Shown piece by piece: positions 48,306-56,940 of a stretch of DNA of 64,000 bases; the first letter of the stretch is position 1, and each line of letters starts with the position of its first letter. Below the pieces are notes generated by a model, which saw nothing but the letters and a program-made list of their open reading frames with translations, searched no databases and was not told the origin of the DNA. The DNA is from Agrobacterium vitis (GTDB lineage: Bacteria > Pseudomonadota > Alphaproteobacteria > Rhizobiales > Rhizobiaceae), in assembly GCF_013426735.1 (NCBI RefSeq), contig NZ_AP023272.1, forward strand, positions 389,501 to 453,500, read 5' to 3'. A program made the position numbers and the translations under genes.

Positions 48306-50189
48306 ATGGCAAATGCCGCAAGCCTGCATGCCGCGCCGCGCAGCATGACCAAGGAAGAGCGAAAGGTCATCTTCGCCTCTTCGCTCGGCACGGTTTTCGA
48401 GTGGTATGATTTCTATCTCTACGGTTCGCTGGCGATTTATATCGGCGCGACCTTCTTCTCCCAATATCCTGAAACCACCCGTAATATTTTCACGCTGCTG
48501 GCTTTTGCCGCTGGCTTTCTGGTGCGACCCTTCGGCGCGCTGGTATTCGGACGGCTGGGCGATCTGGTCGGGCGAAAATATACGTTTCTGGTGACGATCC
48601 TGATCATGGGTGCCTCGACCTTCCTGGTCGGCATTCTGCCGGGATCGGCCACCATCGGCATCGCTGCCCCGATCATCCTGATCGTGCTGCGCATGTTGCA
48701 GGGCCTGGCGCTGGGCGGTGAATACGGTGGTGCTGCGACCTATGTGGCCGAACATGCGCCGCATGGCCGTCGCGGCTTCTACACGTCCTGGATACAGACC
48801 ACGGCAACGCTTGGTCTGTTCCTGTCGCTGCTGATCATTCTCGGCATTCAGACGGCGATGGGCAAGGAAGCCTTTGCTGCCTGGGGCTGGCGTCTTCCTT
48901 TCCTTTTATCGGTCATTCTGCTGGGGATTTCCGTCTGGATTCGCATGCAGATGAACGAATCGCCCGCCTTCAAGAAAATGAAGGAAGAGGGTACTCAGTC
49001 GAAAGCGCCGATTTCCGAAGCATTCGGCCAGTGGAAGAATGCCAAGATCGCCATTCTCGCCCTGTTCGGCGCTGTCGCCGGTCAGGCGGTCGTCTGGTAT
49101 TGCGGCCAGTTTTACGCCCTGTTCTTTCTCCAGAATGTGCTGAAGGTTGATCCTCAGGCGGCCAATATCATGGTGGCGATTGCGCTGGCGATTGGTACCC
49201 TGTTTTTCGTGGTCTTCGGCTGGCTGTCCGACAAGATCGGTCGCAAGCCGATCATCATGGCCGGTCTGCTTCTGGCCATGGTCACCTATTTTCCGCTGTT
49301 CAAGGCGATGACCTGGGCAGGCAATCCGGCTCTGGCACAGGCGCAGGATACGCTGAAGGCAACGGTGACTGCCGATCCCAAGGATTGCAATTTTCAGTTC
49401 AATCCGACCGGCACGGCAAAATTCACCACCTCTTGCGATATAGCCACGGCGCTTTTGACCAAGAACTCCGTACCGTATGAAGTGGCGCCGGGTCCGGCTG
49501 GTTCGGTTGCGACGGTAAAGCTTGGCGATAGTCAGATCGAAAGCTATGACGCCGTCAAGGCTGGCGCCAATGCCAAGGCTCTGGATGCCGCCTTGCAGAA
49601 AAAGATTAATGTCGCCCTGCAACAGAATGGCTATCCGCTGGTTCGGGCGCCGGTTCAGGTTCCCGAGAGCAAGCTTGACGGCTTTATCGCCGCCAATGCG
49701 GAACTGGGTCTGAGTGCCGACACTGTCCGCACTGGGGCCAAGACCATGGTGCCCACGGCAAAGCTCGTCACCGACAAGTTGCTGACCCCGGAAGAGGCAA
49801 CAGCTGCCGCTGCCCCTGAAATGGCGGTCTATACTGTTGCCAATGGCGGTGCATTCAGGATGGTGGCGGACCCTGCCCAGGTCAAATGGGTGCCGCTGAT
49901 TGCCGTGCTGACGGTGCTGGTGATCTATGTCACCATGGTCTACGGGCCGATTGCCGCGATGCTGGTGGAGATGTTCCCGACCCGCATCCGTTATACCGGC
50001 ATGTCGCTTCCCTATCATATCGGCAATGGCTGGTTCGGCGGCCTGCTGCCAGCAACGGCCTTCGCGATGAGCGCAGCCAAGGGCGATATCTATTACGGCC
50101 TCTGGTATCCGATCATCATCGCCGGGATGTCCTTCATTATCGGCATGATCTTCCTGAAGGAAACCAAGAACAACGATATCGACGGTTGA
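48306..50189 (+). CDS. MHS-family MFS transporter with inserted periplasmic domain
   Basis: This is a metabolite:H+ symporter-type MFS protein (ProP/KgtP-like), probably importing an organic acid or osmolyte. The 627-residue product is longer than the usual 430-550. Signatures are SSLGTVFEWYDFYLYGSLA, GALVFGRLGDLVGRKYTF and GGEYGGAATYVAEHAP. After the helix-8/9 loop WLSDKIGRKP and helix 9, about 185 residues (338-525) with no hydrophobic helix interrupt the fold; helices 10-12 follow from WVPLIAVLTVLV. By topology the insert faces the periplasm. It contains two Cys (DCNFQF and TTSCDIA). TTGGAGG precedes the ATG. Confidence 0.9.
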   Translation: MANAASLHAAPRSMTKEERKVIFASSLGTVFEWYDFYLYGSLAIYIGATFFSQYPETTRNIFTLLAFAAGFLVRPFGALVFGRLGDLVGRKYTFLVTILIMGASTFLVGILPGSATIGIAAPIILIVLRMLQGLALGGEYGGAATYVAEHAPHGRRGFYTSWIQTTATLGLFLSLLIILGIQTAMGKEAFAAWGWRLPFLLSVILLGISVWIRMQMNESPAFKKMKEEGTQSKAPISEAFGQWKNAKIAILALFGAVAGQAVVWYCGQFYALFFLQNVLKVDPQAANIMVAIALAIGTLFFVVFGWLSDKIGRKPIIMAGLLLAMVTYFPLFKAMTWAGNPALAQAQDTLKATVTADPKDCNFQFNPTGTAKFTTSCDIATALLTKNSVPYEVAPGPAGSVATVKLGDSQIESYDAVKAGANAKALDAALQKKINVALQQNGYPLVRAPVQVPESKLDGFIAANAELGLSADTVRTGAKTMVPTAKLVTDKLLTPEEATAAAAPEMAVYTVANGGAFRMVADPAQVKWVPLIAVLTVLVIYVTMVYGPIAAMLVEMFPTRIRYTGMSLPYHIGNGWFGGLLPATAFAMSAAKGDIYYGLWYPIIIAGMSFIIGMIFLKETKNNDIDG

Positions 50190-50209
50190 TCCTCTTCCCG
50201 TCACACGAC

Positions 50210-50241
50210 AAGGCGCCCGGAAATCACTTTCCGGGCGCCTT
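50210..50241. terminator. bidirectional terminator
   Basis: AAGGCGCCCGGAAA (50210-50223) and TTTCCGGGCGCCTT (50228-50241) form a perfect 14-base-pair stem with loop TCAC, followed by TCTT. It lies between the convergent MHS transporter and PAP2 genes. Confidence 0.87.
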
Positions 50242-50257
50242 TCTTATTGCTGCAAGA

Positions 50258-51064
50258 TCACGCCGCAGCCGCAGACAAGGACGGGTCCGGTTCCTGTTGG
50301 GGTGTCTGGGCCCTCTGCGGCATGTCATACCGTTGGCCACTATCCTGGATCAGTCTTTGCCGCAGAACGAGACTGCCGTCGGAGGAGAGGAGGAAAACCA
50401 GTCCGCGACGGGCAAAGCCGAGCGCTGCGATCCAGGCGAACCATGCTCCGAACCCCAGGCCGGCCACCACGTCGCTCGGGTAATGCGCACCGACCATCAC
50501 CCTTGTCATGCCGAGCCAGAGGGCGGCGATGGCAAAACCCAGCCGGTAGCGGGGGGCGATCAGGGCTGCAATCATCATCAGCGCTCCGATGGTGGTGGCA
50601 TGGCCGGAAGGAAAGCTTTCAAAGCGCGCTGAATTGGCAAAAGGCAGGAAGTCGAAGGCGCCGGCATCGGTGAATTGATCCGGCCGGGCGCGACCGAGGG
50701 CGCGTTTCAACAGATTTGCCGCAAGACCTGAACCCGCGATGGTCACAAAGGCGTAGCAGCCAAGCATGGCGATAAACAGCGCCCGGAAGCGCTCCTCCAC
50801 CGTATTGGCCAATCGCGATTTGGCTGCAGCCTGGACGGCGATCACAAAACTCGCCAAAAGACACCAGTCCGATTGGCCGACGCGGGTCAGAACAGTGGCA
50901 ATCCGGTAAAAGATCGGGCAGGTCAGGCGGCCCGCATTGCCGATGGCGGTATCGAACAGCAGCGCCATCAACACAACCAAACTTGACCCCGCCAACAGAC
51001 ACAGGCGCGTCCGGCAATCCGGCACACGTCGCCGCCCGCTCTTGATCCTGGCAAGAATTGTCAT
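50258..51064 (-). CDS. PAP2-family membrane phosphatase
   Basis: PAP2 membrane phosphatases remove phosphate from lipids such as undecaprenyl diphosphate, phosphatidate or lipid A. The 268-residue protein has about six membrane helices and all three phosphatase motifs: KRALGRARPDQF, PSGHATT with catalytic His, and TRVMVGAHYPSDV with the nucleophilic His. The target lipid cannot be decided; LpxE/LpxF-type and BacA-independent undecaprenyl-PP phosphatases share these motifs. It lies downstream of leuB on the same strand, separated by a 12-base-pair hairpin. Confidence 0.9.
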   Translation of the reverse strand: MTILARIKSGRRRVPDCRTRLCLLAGSSLVVLMALLFDTAIGNAGRLTCPIFYRIATVLTRVGQSDWCLLASFVIAVQAAAKSRLANTVEERFRALFIAMLGCYAFVTIAGSGLAANLLKRALGRARPDQFTDAGAFDFLPFANSARFESFPSGHATTIGALMMIAALIAPRYRLGFAIAALWLGMTRVMVGAHYPSDVVAGLGFGAWFAWIAALGFARRGLVFLLSSDGSLVLRQRLIQDSGQRYDMPQRAQTPQQEPDPSLSAAAA

Positions 51065-51147
51065 CGCGACCCCCGTGCGCTGCGTCCCTTATCAGAGAAC
51101 CAGCACATACAGGCGGATGTCTTCAACTATGTGACACTGTAATCCTG

Positions 51148-51178
51148 TTCCAGCGCAAGCCTTTGTCTTGCGCTGGAA
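51148..51178. terminator. hairpin after leuB
   Basis: TTCCAGCGCAAG (51148-51159) and CTTGCGCTGGAA (51167-51178) form a perfect 12-base-pair stem with a seven-base loop, 20 bases past the leuB stop. No T-run follows on the - strand. Confidence 0.6.
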
Positions 51179-51198
51179 ATCCTTATCAATCCCGTCGA

Positions 51199-52311
51199 TC
51201 AGTTCATCAGGGACTGGAATTCGGCGAGGATTGCATCGCCCATTTCGACAGTGCCGACCTGCTTGCAGCCGTCCGCCATGATGTCGCTGGTGCGAATGCC
51301 CTTGTCGAGCACGTTGGCAATGGCCTTTTCGAGCTTGTCAGCTTCATCGACCATGGCGAAGGAATAGCGAAGGCACATGGCAAAGGAAGCGATCATTGCG
51401 ATCGGGTTGGCAATGCCGCGACCGGCGATATCCGGTGCTGAGCCGTGGACGGGCTCATACAGTGCCTTGCGCTTGCCGGTCTTGGCATCCGGTGCGCCAA
51501 GCGAAGCGGAGGGCAGCATGCCGAGCGACCCCGTCAGCATGGCGGCCACGTCCGACAGCATGTCGCCGAACAGGTTGTCGGTGACGATGACGTCGAATTG
51601 CTTTGGTGCGCGTACCAGCTGCATGCCGCCAGCATCGGCCAGCATATGCTCCAGCTTGACGTCGGAGAACTTGGCCTTGTGCAGCGCTGTTACCACCTGG
51701 TTCCACAGCACGCCTGATTTCATCACATTGCGCTTTTCCATCGAGCAGACCGCATTGCGGCGGGTGCGGGCTAGTTCGAAGGCCACGGCAGAAATCCGCT
51801 CGATTTCGTAGGTGTCGTAGACCTGGGTGTCGATGGCGCGCTTCTGGCCATTGCCGATGTCGGTAATGGTCTTCGGCTCACCGAAATAGACGCCACCGGT
51901 CAGTTCGCGGATGATCAGGATGTCGAGGCCTTCGACCAGCTCTGGCTTCAGCGAGGAAGCAGAAGCCAGCGCCGGATAGCAGATCGCCGGACGCAGGTTG
52001 GCGAACAGTTCGAGGTCCTTGCGCAGCCGCAGAAGACCGGCTTCCGGGCGAACGTCGTACTCGACGGCATCCCATTTCGGGCCACCGACGGCACCGAACA
52101 GCACGGCATCCGCCGCCATTGCCTTGGCCATGTCAGCCTCGGAAATTGCTGCCCCATGAGCGTCGTAGGCGCAACCACCCACCAGACCTTCATCGGTCTC
52201 GAAACCGGCACCCAGCGCGGAATTCATATAGGAAACGATCTTGCGAACTTCGTTCATGGCTTCAGGCCCAATGCCATCGCCAGGAAGAAGGAAGAGTGTG
52301 CGAACTGTCAT
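51199..52311 (-). CDS. leuB: 3-isopropylmalate dehydrogenase
   Basis: LeuB oxidises and decarboxylates 3-isopropylmalate in leucine synthesis. The 370-residue protein has [20 protein letters not shown] at the N-terminus, [16 protein letters not shown] with substrate arginines, ELTGGVYFG, and the C-terminal [18 protein letters not shown] signature with the adenine-binding region. GAGGTC precedes the ATG. leuD lies upstream on the same strand, but a 305-base gap with a terminator-like palindrome separates them, so they may not be one operon. Confidence 0.97.
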   Translation of the reverse strand: MTVRTLFLLPGDGIGPEAMNEVRKIVSYMNSALGAGFETDEGLVGGCAYDAHGAAISEADMAKAMAADAVLFGAVGGPKWDAVEYDVRPEAGLLRLRKDLELFANLRPAICYPALASASSLKPELVEGLDILIIRELTGGVYFGEPKTITDIGNGQKRAIDTQVYDTYEIERISAVAFELARTRRNAVCSMEKRNVMKSGVLWNQVVTALHKAKFSDVKLEHMLADAGGMQLVRAPKQFDVIVTDNLFGDMLSDVAAMLTGSLGMLPSASLGAPDAKTGKRKALYEPVHGSAPDIAGRGIANPIAMIASFAMCLRYSFAMVDEADKLEKAIANVLDKGIRTSDIMADGCKQVGTVEMGDAILAEFQSLMN

Positions 52312-52510
52312 GAGCCGACCTCGTTTGAAACAGGAGTGCGGCGGTTTTATCGGGCGATCAAGGGCAATTCAAGGACGCCAGCGCTGCTAACGGTACGGTT
52401 TGGCCATGCGACATGGCAAAGAAAAAGGCGGAACCTGCGTTCCGCCTTAGCGATGACTGCCACGGGTTGTGGCGAATGACTTCAGATCAGGCCCGAGGAC
52501 CAGGGCTAGA

Positions 52511-52612
52511 GCATGTCGCGCAAAAGTGTGCAGCGGTTTTGCGGTAACGACATGCGTAAAAACAAAAACTTAAAGCGTGTTGCTTGAGGCTGATAAGCCG
52601 CAACACGCTTTA
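52511..52612. repeat. nested palindromic element between leuD and leuB
   Basis: One part has outer arms GCATGTCG (52511-52518) and CGACATGC (52548-52555) around inner arms GCAAAA (52520-52525) and TTTTGC (52537-52542). The second is TAAAGCGTGTTGC (52571-52583) with GCAACACGCTTTA (52600-52612). The gap 52312-52616 shows nothing else. Confidence 0.8.
52556..52612 (-). terminator. terminator of leuD formed by the repeat
   Basis: On the - strand the TAAAGCGTGTTGC/GCAACACGCTTTA stem begins four bases past the leuD stop and is followed by AGTTTTTGTTTTT, a good intrinsic terminator shape. Confidence 0.75.
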
Positions 52613-52616
52613 GGGA

Positions 52617-53222
52617 TCAGGCCCAGGGGCGCGATGCGGCGTTGGACGTCTCGAACGAAGCAATCGCGCTGGATTTTTCCATGGTGAGGCCGATGTCATC
52701 GAGGCCGTTCAGCATGCAATGGCGCTTGAATTCATCGATTTCGAAGCTGATGCTGCCACCATCCGGGCCGGTGATTTCCTGGGTTTCCAGATCCACGGTC
52801 ACCACGGCGTTGGAGCCGCGCTGCGCGTCATCCATCAGCTTTTCCAGGTTTTCCTGGCTGACGACGATCGGCAGAATGCCGTTCTTGAAACAGTTATTGT
52901 AGAAGATATCGGCAAAGCTGGTGGAGATCACGCAACGGATCCCGAAGTCGAGCAAAGCCCAAGGCGCATGTTCACGCGAGGAACCGCAGCCAAAATTATC
53001 GCCAGCGACCAGGATCTTGGCGTTTTGATAGGCTGGTTTGTTGAGCACGAAATCCTGATTGATCGAGCCATCCTGATGATAGCGGGCTTCGGCAAACAGG
53101 CCTGTTCCAAGGCCAGTGCGCTTGATCGTCTTCAGGTAATCCTTGGGAATGATCATATCCGTATCGATATTAACGACCGGCAGCGGTGCCGCGACCCCGG
53201 TGAGCTTCGTGAACTTTTCCAT
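52617..53222 (-). CDS. leuD: 3-isopropylmalate dehydratase small subunit
   Basis: LeuD pairs with LeuC (not in this window) to isomerise isopropylmalate. The 201-residue protein starts [20 protein letters not shown], has [15 protein letters not shown] with the conserved Asp-Thr-Asp, and [15 protein letters not shown], the swivel-domain signature. GAAGGTAA precedes the ATG; a longer frame to 53333 has no similarity. The stop is followed at once by a terminator. A small membrane-protein gene lies upstream on the same strand. Confidence 0.96.
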   Translation of the reverse strand: MEKFTKLTGVAAPLPVVNIDTDMIIPKDYLKTIKRTGLGTGLFAEARYHQDGSINQDFVLNKPAYQNAKILVAGDNFGCGSSREHAPWALLDFGIRCVISTSFADIFYNNCFKNGILPIVVSQENLEKLMDDAQRGSNAVVTVDLETQEITGPDGGSISFEIDEFKRHCMLNGLDDIGLTMEKSSAIASFETSNAASRPWA

Positions 53223-53350
53223 AGACGTTACCTTCACTGGACCTGAATGAGATTGGCTCTTCGCATAACCGAAAAGCCTCCCGATTTGAAGGAGAATCTT
53301 GGAGCTGCTCGTTTCAGCGACGCATGGTCTCACGCGTATACGGCGACCTA

Positions 53351-53593
53351 TTACATATCGATAATGGTGCCGCGCCCATCATTCCAGATTCGGACCGGCT
53401 GCTGCTCTTCGGGTTGGCGCTTGCGGGCGTGGACGGCAACCGGCTTCGGCTTGAGCGTCAAAGCGCGCCATGCCAGCGTTCCCGTCAAAACGGCACCGAG
53501 CACAAGCGTCAGAGAGAAAGTCAATAAAGCTGCCGCAGTCAAGGCGATGATCCCAAGGCCGAGCAATCCAAGAGCACGAAGGTTCTGCATCAT
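53351..53593 (-). CDS. small membrane protein of unknown function
   Basis: I do not recognise this 80-residue product. It starts [20 protein letters not shown] with AAAGGAA seven bases upstream and has one or two hydrophobic helices (about residues 7-45), then a basic stretch [17 protein letters not shown] and the end [14 protein letters not shown]. It is probably an inner-membrane protein with a short cytoplasmic tail. It is divergent from the CitE-like gene and upstream of leuD by 128 bases. The clear ribosome-binding site and membrane pattern support a real gene. Confidence 0.65.
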   Translation of the reverse strand: MMQNLRALGLLGLGIIALTAAALLTFSLTLVLGAVLTGTLAWRALTLKPKPVAVHARKRQPEEQQPVRIWNDGRGTIIDM

Positions 53594-53704
53594 AGTGTTC
53601 CTTTCAATGGTTTGAAGGTGGGGCTTCTCCTGACGCTTTACAAGAGTTATTGAGGTCGCAACCCTTGTCGCAATGAAGGTCAAACAACCGAAAGGCGAAG
53701 CGCC

Positions 53705-54604
53705 ATGCAGACCAATCCGCCCAATCGCAGGCCGCGTTTTCGTCGCTCGTTGATCAGCGTTCCCGCTATCAATCTTCGTGCATTGGAAAAATCCCTGTCG
53801 CTGCCTTGCGATGGAATGATTTTCGATCTGGAGGATTCGGTTGCAGATGCTAGCAAGGCCGAGGCGCGTGACAACCTGGGGCAGTTCCTAAAACACGCGG
53901 ATTTGAACGGTCGTGAAGCCATTATTCGTGTCAATAGCAGTGATACTCTCTGGTTTGCCGAGGATTTAGCCCTTGTCGAGGCGATCAAGCCGGATGCGGT
54001 TTTGCTGCCCAAGGCTGAACGGGTGGAAGACCTGCACCGGCTTCGCAGTGCAGCCGGGGTGGGGCCTGCCCTCTGGGCGATGATCGAGACACCGAAGGCC
54101 GTTCTGGCGGCGGTGGAGCTTGCCAGTACGGGTGCGGCACTGGGGCTGGAATGCCTTGTGGTCGGGCTGAACGACTTGCGCAAGGAAACCCGGGTGCCAC
54201 CGGGCCTTGGCCGTCAATATCTGGTTCCGTGGCTGATGCAGGTGGTCTTGGCTGCCCGTGCTTACGGACTTGAGGTTATCGATGCAGTTTCCAATGATTT
54301 TCGCGATCTTGACGGTTTTGCAGCCGAATGCAGCCAGGGGCGTTCGATGGGCTTTGATGGAAAGATGCTGATCCACCCGGCCCAGATCGAGGCGGCCAAC
54401 CGGTATTTCGGCCCATCTGAAGCCGAGATTGCCGAGGCGCGGGCAATTGTTGCGGCTTTTGCTGCGCCGGAGGCAGCGCATCTCAATGTCATCAATCTGG
54501 ATGGCAGGATGATCGAGCGACTGCATGTCGCAGAAGCCGAGTATCTTCTGTCCAAGCTGTCTCTTCTTGAACCACGACCATCATCTCCAATCCAGAAAGG
54601 ATGA
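53705..54604 (+). CDS. HpcH/HpaI aldolase-family CoA ester lyase (CitE-like)
   Basis: CitE-like proteins cleave or form C-C bonds in acyl-CoA thioesters such as citryl-, malyl- or citramalyl-CoA. The 299-residue TIM-barrel protein has RRSLISVPAINLRALEK near the N-terminus, FDLEDSVADASKAEAR with the metal-binding acidic pair, LPKAERVEDL, WAMIETPKAVL and SMGFDGKMLIHPAQIEAAN. No citrate lyase alpha or gamma subunit is adjacent, so it is a stand-alone lyase, likely for malyl-CoA or a related thioester. GAAAGG precedes the start. It overlaps the Shine-Dalgarno of the DUF1737 gene. Confidence 0.87.
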   Translation: MQTNPPNRRPRFRRSLISVPAINLRALEKSLSLPCDGMIFDLEDSVADASKAEARDNLGQFLKHADLNGREAIIRVNSSDTLWFAEDLALVEAIKPDAVLLPKAERVEDLHRLRSAAGVGPALWAMIETPKAVLAAVELASTGAALGLECLVVGLNDLRKETRVPPGLGRQYLVPWLMQVVLAARAYGLEVIDAVSNDFRDLDGFAAECSQGRSMGFDGKMLIHPAQIEAANRYFGPSEAEIAEARAIVAAFAAPEAAHLNVINLDGRMIERLHVAEAEYLLSKLSLLEPRPSSPIQKG

Positions 54605-54609
54605 TCCCC

Positions 54610-54816
54610 ATGAAAGTCTATCGTTTTCTCACCGGTCCCGACGACGCCACCTTCTGTCACCGGGTGACCGATGCCCTTAACAAGGGCTGGGAACTGCACG
54701 GCTCGCCCAGCCTGACATTTAACCCTGCTGTCAACCAGACCTATTGCGGCCAGGCGGTGGTGAAGACCGTCGAGGGCAAGACCTATGATCCGTCCATGAA
54801 GCTGGGTGAACAATAA
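54610..54816 (+). CDS. DUF1737 domain protein
   Basis: This is a 68-residue protein of the DUF1737 type, of unknown function. It starts MKVYRFLTGPDDATFCHRVT and contains KGWELHGSPSLTFNPAVNQT, the usual core of the family. An ATG at 54601 is in frame, but AGGA at 54598-54601 fits the ATG at 54610. It begins five bases after the CitE-like stop and is likely co-transcribed. A hairpin follows at 54832. Confidence 0.85.
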   Translation: MKVYRFLTGPDDATFCHRVTDALNKGWELHGSPSLTFNPAVNQTYCGQAVVKTVEGKTYDPSMKLGEQ

Positions 54817-54831
54817 GCGTTTAAGTCGCTG

Positions 54832-54855
54832 GCCGGATGCGAAAATGCATCCGGC
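54832..54855 (+). terminator. hairpin after the DUF1737 gene
   Basis: GCCGGATGC (54832-54840) and GCATCCGGC (54847-54855) form a nine-base-pair stem with a six-base loop, 16 bases past the stop. It is terminator-like but lacks a T-run. Confidence 0.6.
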
Positions 54856-54976
54856 TGGAAGGCTGCCTTGAAGGATTGTCGTTATCTCGAATTCGATACG
54901 AATGTTTTGCAGAATTTACCTGTCATTCTTGAATTGGAGCTAATGTGCCGAAATATCGCTCTTGTGAGGTGTATTC

Positions 54977-56704
54977 GTGCGACCAGTTTTCAAGGCCCAT
55001 TCGACCGGCAATTCCCACTCCGATTTTGAGGTGAAGCTTGCCTCCGCCCATTCGCGGATCGAGAAGTCCTTTCTCGATGGCGGCGCCGTACTGGTATCGG
55101 TGATGGATAATCTCGGCAGTCTGGTGGATAGCCTCGACCAGTTGACCGGCGTTTTGGATGGCAAGACGACGACGGATACCGTCCAGGGTCTTCGCAAGAC
55201 GGTTTCCGATCTCGCCTTGCTGCCCGCACGGGCATCGGCGCGCCAGGACTCCTTCAGCCAGATCTCCGATCAATGTGCCTCGACCTATTCCCATGTCGAG
55301 GAAATGCGTGAGACCATTCGCTACCTGCGCACATTCGCCATCACCGTGAAGATAACCGGGGCGGGGCTTGCCGAGTTTTCGGGCTTCGCCGATGAAATCC
55401 GTGAGCGTATTCAATCCGGTGCCGAGGAAATCGACCGGTTTGCCGAGCAATTGGCGGGTATGCGCGGCCAGTTGGACACGGCACGGGCGTTTTCCGATGG
55501 CATCTTGTCGGATTTCAGCAACACCATTCCCACCATTGTCAGCTCGCTGACCCTAAGCTCCGACCAGTTGGCAACCCAGCACAAGACGATGGCTGGCATT
55601 GCCAATGATGTGAAAGGGCTTACCCGCGCCATTCAGGGTAAGATCGCCAACGTGCTCTCGGCCTTGCAAATTGGTGACATTACCCGTCAGCGCATTGAGC
55701 ATATCCAGAGTAGCCTGGATTATCTGGAGGAGTTTTTTGCGGCTGGCGGATTACGTGACCCGGCTGAAAAAGAGGCGCTTCGTCAGGCTGTTCTGCATCT
55801 TGCCCACGCGCAATTGCAGGAATCCCTGGATGATTTCCGGCAGAAATGCACATCGATTGCCGCCAATATGTCGAGCTTTACCAGCGATGCTGCCCGCGTT
55901 CTGGCGCTGCGTGACGAATTGAACCAATCGGGCGGTGACAATGACCGCAGCCTGCTGCGCAAGATGGAAAGCGATATCAGCCATGCCTGCGCGCTCTCAG
56001 CCCGCGTACAGGACCGCAGCCATGAATCGGATGCTGTCGTCAGTTCCGTTACCCAGTCCGCTCAGGCGCTCCAGGAAGGCATTGAGACGATCCGGTCGAT
56101 CAAGACTGATATTCACTACATGGCGCTGAATTCCAATCTTCGCTGCTCCCGTCTTGGTGATGCCGGCCGGTCCGTCAATGTCGTCAGTGGCGAATTGCGC
56201 ACCTTTGCTGCCAAGCTGGAAACTCCAGCCGATGCTATTGTCGAGGACATGCGCTGCGTCGAAGAGGCGACGGCGTCGCTGACCCGCGACGACAATGACG
56301 ACATCAACCATATTCATGAGCCGCTGAACCTGGCGCTGGATAAGATCCGCGTTGTTGCGACGGATATGGAAAAGGGTCTTGAGGCCTTTGGGGCTGAAGG
56401 TCAGCTGGTGTTCAGCCGGATCAGCGCGGCGGTGACCAAGCTTGATTTCGATGGCGAATTGGGTGGCCTGCTGCTGGATTGCCTGGCAATCGCCGACCGC
56501 GCTCGCGGGCATATGCCGTCGCTATCGGCTATTCCCGCTGCTGCGCTGCCGCTCAGCCAGAAAATCTTCGCCATCTACACGATGGCGCAGGAGCGCGATA
56601 TTCATCAGCGTTTCCTGCCGTTGCAGGCTGGCTTTGATATGGTCGTAGATCAGGCCGAGGTTTTTGAAGACGACGAACAGTTGTTTGCCGGAGCATTGTT
56701 CTAG
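54977..56704 (+). CDS. soluble chemoreceptor-like coiled-coil protein
   Basis: The 575-residue protein is almost wholly helical coiled-coil with no membrane segment, signal peptide or HAMP domain. Near residue 378, IHYMALNSNLRCSRLGDAGR followed by SVNVVSGELR resembles the tip of methyl-accepting chemotaxis protein signalling domains (canonical I-A-x-Q-T-N-L-L-A-L-N-A-A-I-E-A-A-R-A-G), but with several changed residues. I therefore call it a degenerate MCP-like signalling protein; the partner and signal are unknown. The GTG start has GAGGT six bases upstream. It is a single gene with no che gene in the window. Confidence 0.7.
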   Translation: MRPVFKAHSTGNSHSDFEVKLASAHSRIEKSFLDGGAVLVSVMDNLGSLVDSLDQLTGVLDGKTTTDTVQGLRKTVSDLALLPARASARQDSFSQISDQCASTYSHVEEMRETIRYLRTFAITVKITGAGLAEFSGFADEIRERIQSGAEEIDRFAEQLAGMRGQLDTARAFSDGILSDFSNTIPTIVSSLTLSSDQLATQHKTMAGIANDVKGLTRAIQGKIANVLSALQIGDITRQRIEHIQSSLDYLEEFFAAGGLRDPAEKEALRQAVLHLAHAQLQESLDDFRQKCTSIAANMSSFTSDAARVLALRDELNQSGGDNDRSLLRKMESDISHACALSARVQDRSHESDAVVSSVTQSAQALQEGIETIRSIKTDIHYMALNSNLRCSRLGDAGRSVNVVSGELRTFAAKLETPADAIVEDMRCVEEATASLTRDDNDDINHIHEPLNLALDKIRVVATDMEKGLEAFGAEGQLVFSRISAAVTKLDFDGELGGLLLDCLAIADRARGHMPSLSAIPAAALPLSQKIFAIYTMAQERDIHQRFLPLQAGFDMVVDQAEVFEDDEQLFAGALF

Positions 56705-56710
56705 AGTCTT

Positions 56711-56870
56711 CCAGAGGAAAAGTTGAACCCGGTTTTCCCGAAAAGACAAACAAAAACAAGAGAGTTTAGCGTTTGTCTGGTTCAATATGAGCCTGGCAGA
56801 CGCTAAAGCATCGCATCGAAAGCTGGGCATCGATTTTCGGAAAATCCGCCGTAAAAACCAAAGCCAACGC
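56711..56870. repeat. intergenic palindromic mosaic element
   Basis: The stretch contains GTTGAACCCGGTTTTCCC (also seen in related form at about 9945) and an imperfect palindrome with arms near TAGCGTTTGTCTGG and CCTGGCAGACGCTA. It fills the gap between the MCP-like gene and the carD terminator. Confidence 0.6.
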
Positions 56871-56890
56871 ATCCATGGATGTGCAGAAGA

Positions 56891-56925
56891 CATAAAAAAA
56901 CCCGGCAATGCCGGGCTTTTTTATG
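56891..56925. terminator. bidirectional terminator after carD
   Basis: CCCGG (56901-56905) and CCGGG (56911-56915) form a short stem within a longer symmetrical CATAAAAAA/TTTTTTATG pairing. It lies 16 bases past the carD stop and faces the convergent MCP-like gene. Confidence 0.82.
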
Positions 56926-56940
56926 TTGGAGTGAGCAAGC

